From Nymphaea colorata (lineage: Eukaryota; Streptophyta; Magnoliopsida; Nymphaeales; Nymphaeaceae): a DNA stretch of 64,000 nt. This document shows, one piece after another, positions 42,560 through 54,348 of this stretch; positions within the stretch are counted from its first letter, which is position 1, and every line of letters starts with the position of its first letter. A model generated the notes under the pieces. That model saw nothing but the letters and a program-made list of their open reading frames with translations. It did not search any database and had not been told where the DNA came from. The position numbers were made by a program, and so were the translations under genes. The stretch is from contig NC_045141.1 of the NCBI RefSeq assembly GCF_008831285.2, positions 19,402,848-19,466,847 of the forward strand, read 5' to 3'.

Positions 42560-43701
42560 TTTTTCAGTACTCTTCCCTCCTTCTCATGGGTTCTCTCTCA
42601 TTTCATTAGCTCTCTTTATTTCTTTTGTTTCTCTTCCATTTATCATCAGTAAAAGGGAGAGTAGAGAAGTAGTAAAAACAGGGGCCGGTTTTACTAACAG
42701 GACAGTGGTCTCCTGTTGTTTGCTACTGAGCTCTAGTGAAAATATTATATTAAGTTCCTGTTGATGTGGTCCATGTGGAGAGCACCACCATGTTTTTCAC
42801 ACCCCCACCGTAATTGGTACTTGAAAACTTCGAGTCCAAAGGGCACGGTTTAACAATTGGCATCGGCCTTCCCGTCGCATTTATTTCCTCTGCAACGTAG
42901 CTTCCCGTGTTGGTGGGAGTTGAATGACGATGGACTCCTCCAAATCGAAGTCTTGGTTCGTTTCGAGATCTCATTTTGAGACAGACTCTGCGGATCCCCA
43001 CGTCGTCCTTTGTAGCTTCTTCTGCCGCTAGCATTCCCTCTCCCTCATTGAACCGCTGCATTTTCTTCTTTTTACACTGTGGTTGAGGTTCTTTCTAGTC
43101 ACACGCCTGTATCTTTATGGTTTGGCATTTATACGACTTAAAATTCTAGCTTCCAACTTCTCCACATGGTCGATGCGTCATGCTTAAAAATAATTTCTTG
43201 GTGGCGGTGTAATGGAGTCTCTTTTTCTTCCTTCTCAGTCCCATCGCATTCAAAATCCTGCTCTTTTTAAGGTTCTCTTATGTGCGCAGTGTTTGGTATC
43301 TGGTCAAATCCTGATCTCTTTTTCCATTCGTGAAATACTGCACGTCGAGGTCGAGATATACCAATTAGCAAATAGCCATCTTTAGAAGCTGAGGCGTTAT
43401 TGTGGGTTTCAGCATTCTGTGGTCCTGTTCTAAAACTCAGTGTTTCTTTTGCAATGATGTACCAAAAGCAGCATCTTTTTCCTATTTTTGCGAAGGCCTT
43501 TTGAACGAACTTCAACCATCAGAGTTGGTGTCTTTGGTTTTTTTCTTTTCCCGTTCTGTTTTTTTTTTTTTTGGTATTCGAGAAAAAGGGGATGAACCCC
43601 AAACATCATTGAGAAGATTCACTAAAATAACGGTTCAAGTTTCCTTTTCCTATCTTGGGAAGGAAAAGAGTGAACGATATCTACTTGTTATGTGCTGCGA
43701 C
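42560..43701 (+). promoter_or_regulatory. Upstream region and presumed 5' UTR of the bHLH gene
   Basis: T- and CT-rich sequence with no convincing exon of another gene. The leader probably begins somewhere in 43080-43600; ATGs upstream of 43702 (for example 43402) would be upstream ORFs if transcribed. No TATA box could be assigned with confidence. Confidence 0.3.
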
Positions 43702-46700
43702 ATGGCTTCTGGACTCCGAATCCCGGAAGTATTGCCACCGAACCAGCGCAGAAGACAACTTGGTGCTGCCGTTCAGAGCCTTCAGTGGAGCTACGCCATC
43801 TTCTGGTCACTTTCCAGTGAAGAAGGGTACTCATCAAAGCCCAAAATGAACTATTCTAGCTCCTCTCTGGTTTTCTCTTTGGCTTATGGAGTTCTCTTTA
43901 TCTAAAAAAGCAGCTGGATGTTGTTTGTTCGAGTTCTGAAACGCCTGTTAACCATGTGAAGAAATTAGAAGTTTCCGCTCTTTTGTGTATACAAAAAATT
44001 AGCTAATGCGGTGTTTTTTGCACGGATTTCTGTTATTGGTGCTCTTTAGTCGGTGTTGATGCAACTCCTGTTTTGTATCTAATAGAATAAAATTTAATGG
44101 CTTGAGCTCTTGTCAGTGTAAATTTTCAATCAGTAGTTCTGCTTTCTAACGTCAGTTGAGTGGCTTATGTAGGGATCTGGAATGGGGAGATGGATTCTAC
44201 AATGGGGATATAAAGACGAGGAAGACGGTGCTGCCAATGGAGCTTAGTGCTGAGCAAATGGGCTTGCAAAGAAGCCAACAGCTGAGAGAGTTGTATGAGA
44301 ATCTGTCAGCTGGTGACAATAACCAACAGGAGAAGAGGCCTTCCGCTGCACTCTCTCCAGAAGATCTTACTGACGCGGAGTGGTTCTACTTGGTTTGCAT
44401 GTCCTTCGTTTTTGCGCCTGGTCAAGGGTGAACTTCTTCTTCATCTTTTCCAAGTTTCTTGGTAGCCCAGTTGTCACAAACCCTCTTATCTCATGGCTCG
44501 TGCCAGGCCCTGGTTTGTTGTCTATGGACGGCCATGGTTCTAAACACTCACTGTGCATCTCTTGCCATGAGGTTGAAGCTGGGATTCCTGGTTGGGGGGC
44601 GAGGGAGTTCCCAAGTTTTTATCAGCCAGAGGCCCTTATGTGCATCATGTCCTTGTATGAACTGCATTCATGTTATGTCACTTCACATAATGCACATGCT
44701 TGTGACATGTTTTTATGCAGATTGCCCGGAAGAACTTTCGCAGCAGGTCATCACATCTGGCTTTGTGACGCCGATTATGCAGACAGCAAAGATTTCAGCC
44801 GCTCTCTGTTAGCGAAGGTTTGCATTTTTGTGGACCTGTAAATCTCTTTCCTGGTTTCTTCAGCTCTACAACATACTAACTGATCATTTTGTTTGATTTC
44901 CTTTTTTCGATGTAAATTTGGTCGCTCAATGTGGGTACTTGTAAACGTCATTAGAGTGCTGGCATTCAGGTATAAATTCCTTCATCTTTTTTTCAGTGTT
45001 ATGCTAACTTTCATCATTCAGGGGAATGATTCTTAGACTTCTTAAAAGTTAATCTTGACAAGACTTATTATTTGGCTTGCAGACTGTTGTTTGCTTTCCT
45101 CGTGCGGATGGTGTTTTGGAGTTTGGCGTGAACGAGTTGGTAACTACCTGATTTTTTTTTCACTGACCTCGATTCATATGACCATGTATTGCTCTTAAAG
45201 GTGGCGTCTTGACAAGTGCATTGGACATGATTGTCAAGGTGGCAGAGGAGCCTTCGCTTGTTCAACATATATTGACATTCTTTCTGGTGGTCTCGAAGCC
45301 TGTTTGCTCTGAGCAATCTACTTTCAACCCACAAAAATCAGAGGATAATGATGATGATGAAGGTAAAGCCTTTACAAAGATTGATTCTGGAGGCGCTGTA
45401 CCTATGCTTGTTGACGAAGTCAAGAATCCAGAACAATGCAGCCAATTCTCTGGGAGCCAGAAAGCTTTGCCTTCTTCTCTTGATCTTACTACACCCAAAG
45501 AGGAAACCGGGTTTGAAACAAACACTGCTAATTTCTCACATGTTATTGTACAAGAAGTGGTGTCCCCTGGTCACAGTTCAAACGGCAATGATCCACATCA
45601 GCAACCTGATGATTCATACATGCTTGATGAATTGACAGATGCATGCCAAGTTCAGATGTGGAGGCAAGTTGAAGAAGAAACTAGTGAGGCAGCTCATGAT
45701 TCAATGAATTTAAGTGACTGCATCTCACAGTCATTCGTAAATAACAGAAAGCATGTGTGTCCTACTCACAATGAAAGATTGAACCAGTATATGCAAGAAC
45801 TGCAAGAATGTACTCATACCAAGTTCAAGTCTGGTGCAAATGAAAAGAACTCCCACTATTCAAAGACACTTTCTAATATTTTGCGTGATTCACTTCTGAA
45901 AAGGCCTGTGGATACTCCATCCAATTTTTCATTCAAAGCTTCATTAGCCAGCAGTTGTGACAATCCTGGCTTTTCAAGATGGAGGATGGGTGTAAAATAC
46001 CAGATGCAACTAATTGATACACCTCAGAAGTTATTGAAGAAAGTCTTGTTTGAAGTCGCTTGGATGCACCAAAAGCGCCATCAAACCCAAGGCAATGCTG
46101 ATGACAAAGACATTTTGTGGAAACAAGTTGAAGGTGCTAGCTGTAATCATGTTTTATCAGAGGAAAGAGGAAGAGAAAAATTAAAAGAACAATTTTTGGT
46201 CCTAAGGTCACTTGTCCCTTCAAGTAGCAAGGTATTATATGGTACTGTTCCATGTTTGTTCTGGAAATTATTTATTACTTATTCCATGTATAGGCAATTG
46301 TTTTCCTGATTTTTCAGCAAGATGCAGAAACGTAGTTCTGCATTACTGCCATTGAGTAACTTGACTTTACACGAGCTATAACCTTGATAAAGCTTGGATA
46401 TCTTTTTGCAGCTTGGAAGATTCTTATTCTCATCAGTTACATTGATGTCACAGATTTAGTCTTTCACACTCCTTTCAAAAAGTCTAGTTTTTCATGGTCT
46501 ATTATGCTTGACACATGCTATTTGCTTATATTATCAGCAAAAGCTGACAATGTACTCCACTAGGAAATAGCTATACACCCTGTGAGTTCCACCAAATTGT
46601 ACAGATCATCTTCAAATGACTAATCTCTATGGCACTTATCTAGATTTTGGTGGCTTGTGTGGCATATGCGTGAACGTGTAAAGAAAGCTGCTTATGCAGA

Positions 46701-48045
46701 AAGGCATGCTATAATATAGAGTGCATTTTCAAATTTAAACTTGCACCCTATGTCACACGGACACGGCAAAATGGGCCACGTACCAGTGTCGACACTCCGA
46801 CACCTGGATACCGACACTTGGACACGGCAGGATACGTTTTGGATCGGGTCTGGGTCAGACCCGATCCAAACCACTTTACTAACCCGACATTCTTTGTTTT
46901 GTTTGAGACTTTCTTTCTTATGACTTATAAGATTGGTCATGAACAATGTTTTGTTTGAGAATCTGAGACTTTCTTTCTTGTGACTTATGAGATTGTAAGA
47001 GTGAATTATTAATTTAATGTTTTTTTATTTTATTATCCTTTTTATTTTTTTAGAATATAAAATTCACCGTATCCACGTATCCTAAAATTTTGAAAATTGC
47101 CGTATCCAAGTACCCGTACCCGTACCCATAGGATACCCGTACCCGTATCCGTGTGACATAGCTTGCACCCTTTCTATTTGTTTATGAGGTTTTTAGTAAC
47201 AATTCTAAATTTTATGATGACAAATCTTTATGTATTGTAGTCCCCGTTTTGACTTGGTAATTAAACTAGTAAAACTCTAGTGCATGCCACACTTTTGAAG
47301 TCCATTCTATGGTTTTTGTCCCTCAGGGGACTGTTTTTTGTAGCTTGTTCCGTATTTTTCCCTAAATTTCTTCTGCTTGATGCTTCATTTTGCCACAGTT
47401 GCTTTATCAAAACAAATTCAAAACCAGAAATTTTGGCTGTTTCTCAGCTTTTGCAGCTTGATAAAGCATCACTCCTTGGAGATACGATAGACTACTTGAA
47501 ACAGCTGGAAGCAAGAGTAGAGGAATTGGAATCTTACAAAGAATTGATCAGAAGAAAGAGATGCCCGGATGTTACCGAGAGGACTTCTGACAATTATGCC
47601 AGCAATGGATCTGTTGTCAGCAAAAAGTATTGCAGACATGAAAGGAATGCATCAACTGGTAATGAGCCCAGGTCTGAGCTTCAGTGGGTTCTCTGCAAGG
47701 ATGGTACAACAGATGTGATGGTCACCATCACAGAGAAAGATGTCTCTGTAGATATTCAATGCCCATGGAGAGAGTCTCTGCTTCTTGAAATTATCCAAGC
47801 TATGCATGATCTTCATTTAGATTCTCAAACTATCAAGTCATCTATGGTCGATGGAATTCTTAAGCTAGTGCTGAGAGCTAAGGTTTGTAGAGATTTAAAG
47901 ATGAACAAACCTTACTGTTCAATACTGTTTCTGTTCCACTAAGTTAGCAAGTTTTTGGCTTAACCTATTTCAGGCCAAGAAAGCAGCTGGAGCAGCCACC
48001 GATGACATCAAACATGCACTTCAAAGGATTGTCAGTAAGTGCTGA
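43702..48045 (+). CDS. Subgroup IIIf bHLH transcription factor (GL3/EGL3/DELILA-like)
   Basis: Exons: 43702-43826, 44173-44427, 44721-44817, 44955-44969, 45083-45139, 45239-46231, 47457-47882, 47974-48045; 679 residues, all in phase. The N-terminal MYB-interacting region starts MASGLRIPEVLPPNQ and contains QWSYAIFW, EWGDGFYNGDIKTRKT, ALSPEDLTDAEWFYLVCMSF, GLPGRTFA and FSRSLLAK-SAGIQ-TVVCFP. This is the signature of plant partners of R2R3-MYB and WD40 proteins that control anthocyanin, trichome, root-hair and mucilage programmes. A long acidic middle follows. The bHLH is about 486-540 (HVLSEERGREKLKEQF, then LDKASLLGDTIDYLKQLE) and an ACT-like dimerisation domain lies at about 580-672. The matches are closer to GL3/DELILA than to TT8. 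Exon 6 has a weak acceptor (GTCAAG|GTGGCAG). Two basic-region Arg are replaced (Glu, Gly), though His, Glu and the last Arg of the E-box reading set remain. Nuclear function and pathway are inferred. Confidence 0.9.
44955..44969 (+). other. 15-nt microexon of the bHLH gene
   Basis: CATTAG|AGTGCTGGCATTCAG|GTATAA encodes SAGIQ. Without it exons 3 and 5 join as LLAK-TVVCFP; with it they give LLAK-SAGIQ-TVVCFP, which matches the SASIQ/SAGIQ block of GL3- and DELILA-type proteins. Confidence 0.85.
46748..47161. mobile_element. DNA transposon (non-autonomous) inside bHLH intron 6, with TSD
   Basis: CTATGTCACACGGACACGG at the left and its inverted counterpart ending CCGTGTGACATAG at the right. CTTGCACC flanks both sides (46740-46747 and 47162-47169), and a ninth C can also be counted. 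An 8-bp duplication would indicate hAT, 9 bp would indicate Mutator-like. Inside are a near-perfect hairpin TTGGATCGGGTCTG-GGT-CAGACCCGATCCAA at about 46839-46869, a GAGACTTTCTTTCTT direct repeat (about 46905 and 46966) and GTACCC runs. No coding frame. Confidence 0.8.
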
Positions 48046-48049
48046 TGTT

Positions 48050-49800
48050 CACACGTCTGATGTGCTCCTTTTTTGTAGATATTTGAAGGGTTTTCTTGGT
48101 TTAGATGTTACCATGTAGTTCGAATAATAGCAAGTTGAGAGTAGTGCTTTTGAAGGTGTCACAGCTAGGTTGTGGTGGTGTAGCTTCTCTCATATTTTGC
48201 CTTTATTGTTGTTTTTGTGTTTCTTTTGCATATCTAGAATAAGATGATATTGAGTTGCAGTTAAGTTGTTTTTTCTTGATGCTGTTCGAGGCGCAATGAT
48301 GTTTTACCGATTCAAATAGATGGTAAGCTCGTTATCCTGCAACTTAGAATGGCAAATTTACCGGATCTATACCAACTTCATGGCAACAATCCAGTCTCGC
48401 ATCTCCCCATATGATTGCTCTTCCCCATCAAAAGTTCATACCATGAAGTTTTTTCCCACAACCTTGACTGAAACAAGCGGGTCTCTCTTGGCATCTGGCC
48501 CAAGCTTTTGTTGCGATGAAAGAAATTGGGTGAGGCGTTTGGTGGCAGGAATACGTTATTTTTTATACCCGATCTTGATGCAAAAATTATCCAGCATAAG
48601 TTATTTCCAAGGTAAAGTTTTGTGTGGTTTGAATGGCTGAATGCTCTAGTCGTTAAACGAACTGTTAAGTGTTAAGATTTTGTCATAATCGAAATTATCC
48701 CACCATCAAGCATGAGACATTTCACTCCCTATTCTGGAGCAGAATGGGATTACTGAGACAACGTGTGAGAGTGACGACTTACATCATTTCTAGCGCAGAA
48801 ACCCAAAAAATGAAGGTGATGAAGTTCCATCCTGGAGACATTTTTCCAGCTATCAAAAGCACGCGTCCTTCCTTTTGAAGCTTCATTTGTTGCTACCAAA
48901 GATTTATAAGAGAAAAAAGAACACACGAAACTGTTTTGATAAGAAAAGTTGTCACCCTTCTGATCTATAATACGAAAATGTTTCAATGTATGCTTGGCAA
49001 TGCACTCATTCGCGCAGTAATATAAAACTATTCAAATTAGGAAGCAAATCTAAATTAAGATCAGATTCCGTCGCTCGTTGATGTATTTGCTAAAAAGAAA
49101 AAAAAAAGAAAGAAAAAAACCAAAATCCCCAAAACAATATTCTAATCGTTTGTCTCTGCAATCTTGAGGTTGCTTGTATTCTTTGGCAAAAGATCGTGAG
49201 CAACCAGAAGGAAACTCAAGTGATACTACTCTTAAGGCGAAGTTTAAGAAGGAAATTAAAATTTGCGGGGAGATAAAGTTTCTGACGCCCACTTTATGCC
49301 ACTCTAGGAAAGATTTAAGAAGGAAATTAAAATGCGCAGAGAGATAAAGTTGTTGTTGCTGCCCACCTTGCAGTCTCCAAATATGAAAAAGCAAGTGCTA
49401 CAGAGAAAGAGTCGGTGCCATGGGACACCAGCTTGTGATGAGGGTTTAAAATTGGCTGGTGAAATCCCTGGCTCAGTAATATGATCTACAAAATTAATCC
49501 CCAACTTTTGTAATATAAGAGAAGGTCATCCTTTTACTTTAACTATGGTCAGTAATTTAGTAGAGTCACACCATCACCAAAATGGGTTTTTCTTAACTCC
49601 AAAACACCCGTAGGTAGTACCGATTAGGCACCTCCCTTGAACATATTCAAGGATGCTTAGGTCATTTTGTTGGAATAAGGAAAAAAAAATCAAATTTAAA
49701 GATTAGTTTGATATGATTAAGTAAAAGGTAGAGAGAGACAGTTAATGCATAGAGAACGAAAAGAATAAACAGTGACATTATCGTTCTACTCGTGACATCG
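48050..49800. other. 3' region of the bHLH gene and intergenic repeats
   Basis: No recognisable gene. AGATTTAAGAAGGAAATTAA and AGAGATAAAGTT-type words recur at about 49245-49280 and 49314-49352. Short open frames have no family match. Confidence 0.45.
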
Positions 49801-49807
49801 ATATTAA

Positions 49808-50228
49808 GGTAGTGTTTGATAGCCTCAGATCTCAGATACAGTGTTGCATTAAAAGGTGTGCTTCGTAAGATCCTGAGTTTAAATGGATCTCATAGCTTGA
49901 ATCTTAAATTCATATTACATGTAAAAAACCATAGACTTAAGGTTGATCATTTTTTTTCTTTTGGGAGAAAGGTGGCCTCCTTAAATCCACAAATATGAGC
50001 TTCTAGTTATCTCATATCGCCCACAGTGATATGAGATAACTAGAAGCTCAGAGCTGTGGATTTAAGGTCGGACCCTTTTCATCTGACCTTAAATCCCTAG
50101 TATTTTATACGTAACATAGGTTTAAGATCCCATTACTGAGATCTTGAGTTTGTTTATAACGATGGTCTTCCAAAGCACACAATTTGATGCAGCTTTGGAT
50201 ACAAGATCTAAGAGCTATCAAACGTAAC
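49808..50228. mobile_element. Foldback (largely palindromic) MITE, about 420 bp
   Basis: GGTAGTGTTTGATAGCC at the left and GAGCTATCAAACGTAACTT at the right are inverted ends, each next to TTAA. The arms share ATCTTAAA and TTTAAGGTC blocks in mirror order. The centre is a hairpin: CCTTAAATCCACA..GAGCTTCTAGTTATCTCATATC (49979-50018), a 9-nt loop, then the complement to 50067. Related to the 32461 and 34806 elements by end and internal words. Confidence 0.75.
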
Positions 50229-50699
50229 TTAAAAGACAATGTCAGAGAGCAAATGGAATTAGATACCTAAGTAGTCCTAGCATACTAGATGTTGTGTGCA
50301 TCGTCCCATGAAATACTTAAGCTAACACCTTTAAGTATCTCCTGCTGATGAAACTCAAATCCCGGTGAAGTTAACAGGGCAATCTCCATGTACGTGCACC
50401 GCATAATATGCAAGTTCTTGCTCAACGTAAATCAATGTGCTTTGATGTTGTTATTGTGTTAGATCCATCTAATTTCATTGACGTCCCCAATAGTCATCAC
50501 CCCTATAGCAAGAAATTTGCAAATTCTGTCCAATTTATGTATTAACTGGTTACGTTCAACTATGATCCTACGGTGGTTGGTTTTGAAGCGATCTTCATAG
50601 TTGTGTTTGAATGGTCGTGAGCAAGGAACAGGAACAGCTTGAGATTATTTCCTCACCTTCTGAAGGTCTGTCTCATATAGTTGATTCCAACATTCAAAC

Positions 50700-51780
50700 A
50701 TGCCTTAGGCCGTTTGACAATCAAAATGATTTGTTACTGTTTCATGCATATAAAATACTATAACATGGTGTTTGATGAATTTATCCAATTTTTGATACAG
50801 ATTCATAAAACAATAACAAATTATTACTACTGCTAAATGACTCCTAAAGCCTTTTCAAAAAAGGAGGAAGAAAACGTCTCAAACCAAATGTTTAGAAAGT
50901 TCTCCCTCATGCTTCCTATCAGGCCGTCTCACCCTCATGGTGTGTCTGACCAAAATTATGAGATGAAACCAATTTCAACAAGGTTCATTGAAGAAACTTG
51001 AGAGACATTTGTTTCCATATTTGAGTGGAAGAGTATAATAATGTTTGTCTTTGACATTATTATCCTTTTAAATGTTCCACGAAAAAGAACTCTCTTAGCA
51101 TGCTCAGCATTCATAATATTCATGTTACCTTATGCGCCTTTAAGGGATCGTATGGTAAGAAAAACACCCGAACGATATCAAATGATATGTCTCAAATATT
51201 GGAGCAGGTTCATGAAACATTAGAACTATTAATTCATAAATTTGTTTCAATATTTGAAACAACTTCTTGAGTGTGGTCCCTAGAGATAATTTGATAGGAA
51301 AAATACTAAGGAGTGTTTAATGAATTTACCCCAAATGTTCATAAAACACTAGGACTATTGTTTGATGAACTTACACCACTATTTGGAGTAGATTTATTGA
51401 ATAATCTATGTGTCTCCTTGTTGCCAAACAATTTTTAAAAGGCTATCTAATAGTTGGAACACTTTGTGAATATTTTGTCAATCTACCCCAAACGTTGAAG
51501 TAGATTTATGAAGTGCTAGAATTAGGTGTCTGTCTCAATGTTTAGAGCAAATTCATGAAACACTCACAAAGTGTTCAATTGACCAAATGACCCTTAAGAG
51601 ATTGTTTGACAACAGAGATATTTTATAAGTGTCTCATGAATCTGTCCAAAAATTGTAAAAATTGAGGCTGATTCAAAAGACATTAGAACTATTGCTTCAT
51701 AAACTTGCTTCATTGTTGAGGCAAATTCATAAGACACTTACAATGTGTTTCTACTGCCAAATGATTACTAAATGTACATT
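50700..51780. repeat. Array of diverged units built from TTCATGAAACACT-like words
   Basis: Variants of GTAGATTTATGAA, TTCATGAAACACTCACAAAGTGTT, CTAGAACTATTG..CATAAA and TTGCCAAA(C/T)AA recur about every 90-110 bp. The units are too diverged to count exactly; they may be nested MITEs or a decayed tandem array. Confidence 0.45.
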
Positions 51781-51799
51781 ATTGTGCAATTTAAATGCA

Positions 51800-53370
51800 A
51801 ACATAACTTACATGAAGCAAATTTTGCTCAGGATAAATTAATTTACTCAACAAGTGTGAAACCAATAAGTTACTGGTATAGAATGGCATTAACAACGTGA
51901 TTTTATATGCAAAATACAATACTCAAAAATTAAAATTATGATTAATAATGCAATTGCAAGTATCATGCCAGTCTTCTCACAACTATTTTAAGATGAATTA
52001 TAAATTATTCCCGATTACGTTTTTGGGTGAAGCTTGAATTGAGGCCTAAAAATGGTGCCACCCAACGTTAAGTCCATACCCGCTCATATGCGCTCCCTGT
52101 ACAGGTCCGAACGGGCTGATCCGGGTCCGAACCTGGCTATGTACAAATGCCTGCTGGCGGTCCAGCGCCGCCCACCCCTAGAATTTGAAAATTGAATTCC
52201 AAGAATTGTAGCCCGTTGCCTCTCTCTCGCGGCCTCGTTTGATTGTCGGGGGAAATACCGTGCAGCGGGTGAAAAAAGAAAAAAAAGTACGAATTCCTCT
52301 TCGATCGCTCGCCGTGCTCTCTACCACCACCGCCGTTCAACTCCAGCCGTCGCTCCTTCACAACCATCATCGCCTACACGGAGGTTCGTACTCTCTCTCT
52401 CCCTCTCCCCCACCATCACTTCCCTTTGTCTGCGCGAGAGGCGACGTCTCCGGAGAAGGGCGACTGCTCTGTTGTGGTATTCCAACTTCACCGGCTTGAC
52501 CATCACCTGATTTGGGTATTTTTCCAGTTGAAGCATCATCTTTTCTTCTTCTTATTCGAGTAATTTCATTACTGTGATGCTTGATGGTCCAAATCAACTC
52601 GTTTATCCAAATGTTTGCGATCTTCTTCTTCGGGATGAACTAGGAACAAAGAGATGTATGGATGCATAGAAAAGTTCCTTTTCGTACAGAAGTTTTCTGA
52701 TTTTACATCGTTGTAGCAGTAGAGAGTGCATTTCGCCTTTCTTCTGTTGGAGAAGAAGGGGGTCGTTTGATTATTAGATGTTATCTTCAACCATGACATT
52801 CTAAATTAAATTGATAACATATTTTCTTGATTTTCCTGTTTCTTTTTCCACGGTTGGTTCTGTTTTTCGGTATGGTCTTAACAAATGTCTCTGTTTTCAT
52901 CCGGTTTTGCAGACAAGCCTATTGCTTGTCTCAGTCGGTATTTAATGGCTTTGTTGTAGTTAGAAAAAATACTGAAATAAGTGGCAACTACTGGTATTAT
53001 TGGAATATATCATGTTTTTTTCATTGTTTTTTTTCTTGAGATCATTGATTTTCATTTTCTATGTAATGCATCTATATGAAACACATACTAAATGTATACA
53101 TGCATATGGGATGAAGCTCTTGGTGACATATTTATTCTAATTGTTTGTTAGAATTTATCTATGTGCGTACTGCATACATGCACAAACGCGTGCACAGTTT
53201 TATATATTGCAGCAGGACTCACTGACTCATCAGTCATGCTAAAAACTCAGATGATCTGGCTGTGTTTTGTCACTTGCCAGCTATTCTGGTGTTTTTTTTG
53301 GAATGTATTTGTGTTCTACTAAACTTCATTGCCTTCTTCTTATTTTCTCCGTTATCTGTTGTGTAATTTC
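51800..53370. other. Region upstream of the malic-enzyme fragment
   Basis: AT-rich to 52050, then GC-richer at about 52080-52540 with CT patches and ACCACCACCGCCG, resembling a plant promoter or leader on the + strand. No conserved first exon of malic enzyme was found. Confidence 0.35.
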
Positions 53371-53375
53371 TGCAG

Positions 53376-53764
53376 GAAACTGCTTCTGTGGTTCTTGCTG
53401 GGCTTATTGCGGCACCAAAATTAGTTGGCAGATCCCTAGCTGAGCAGACTTTTCTCCTCCTTGGTGCTGTTGAGGTAAGTTGAAATTTAAATTTATATCC
53501 AATGACATTTCCAATAATATGTAGTTCATATCAAATGGTGATGGGAAGGTATCTATGTTTCTTTTGCTCTTTGTTGCCTTCCATGTGAAGAACCTGATAC
53601 TAGTAAGTCTTTTTATCAATAGTTCAATCTGTAACTTCACGAACTGTAGTTTGTTAATACTTTGTTGATTTAAAGCTGTCATTTTATCTTATCAACTTTG
53701 TTTTCATCACTTGCAGGCTGGGACTGGCATTGCAGAGCTGATTGTTCTTGAGATATCAAGACAG
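53376..53764 (+). pseudogene. NADP-dependent malic enzyme gene fragment (two exons)
   Basis: Exons 53376-53474 (33 codons, [18 protein letters not shown] then TFLLLGAVE) and 53717-53764 (16 codons, [16 protein letters not shown]) are joined in phase, with TGCAG acceptors and GTAAGT/GTATCC donors. They match the dinucleotide-binding part of plant NADP-malic enzyme, normally [33 protein letters not shown]. The enzyme decarboxylates malate to pyruvate. Here the glycine motif GAGEAG reads GAVEAG and other positions drift (Ala to Pro, Phe to Leu). No exons before or after were found in either direction, and the kinesin gene begins 600 bp on. The intron is retained, so this is a DNA-level fragment, not a processed copy. 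Confidence 0.8.
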
Positions 53765-54119
53765 GTATCCTTTATCCGCATGTTTATCAGTCGAACTGAT
53801 CTTCTCATAATTACTGAGTTTTGAATTTTGATGTCTAAAATCACATGTCAGATTCACTTTCAGACCAAAGGTTGGATAGTCTCAAAAATCTGCTGACCCT
53901 GTAGGTAACATTATTAAAGCATGTGAAGAAATGGCTTGACTAGCTCACCAACCTTGAACTATAGGTTATATCATGTTACAAATGTTTAAGCTATAAATTA
54001 GTAGCACATAGCTTATGCCTTATTGTGTTATCTGCTATAGTATGTTAGAAGTTGATTTTTCTTATATACTACTCTGTTTCTTACACAAATTAGTTGGTCA
54101 CAATTTGTAAATAATTATC

Positions 54120-54347
54120 ATGTTATTTGGATGCCCCATTAAAAATGGGGGTGTACCCACTTGAAAATGGAGGAGAACCAAAAAACCACATCTTCCAACG
54201 GCTAATTTTACCCTGCAAAAATCTTCCCTGCCATCAAACAGAGCCTCTCTCTGGAAGAAAGGAATTTTTCCTTCTGTATTTTTTATCAGAATTCTTTTCC
54301 ATGGTAAATTTAGGATTGTAAATTCTTCCCTACCATCAAGCAGGGCC
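54120..54347. repeat. MITE-like sequence abutting the kinesin start codon
   Basis: TCTTCCCTGCCATCAAACAGAGCC (54222-54245) and TTCTTCCCTACCATCAAGCAGGGCC (54323-54347) are near-identical direct repeats resembling MITE ends (reverse: GGCTCTGTTTGATGGCAGG). The second lies immediately before ATG 54349. The left part begins ATTTGGATGCCCC. The exact element borders are unclear. Confidence 0.4.
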
Positions 54348-54348
54348 A

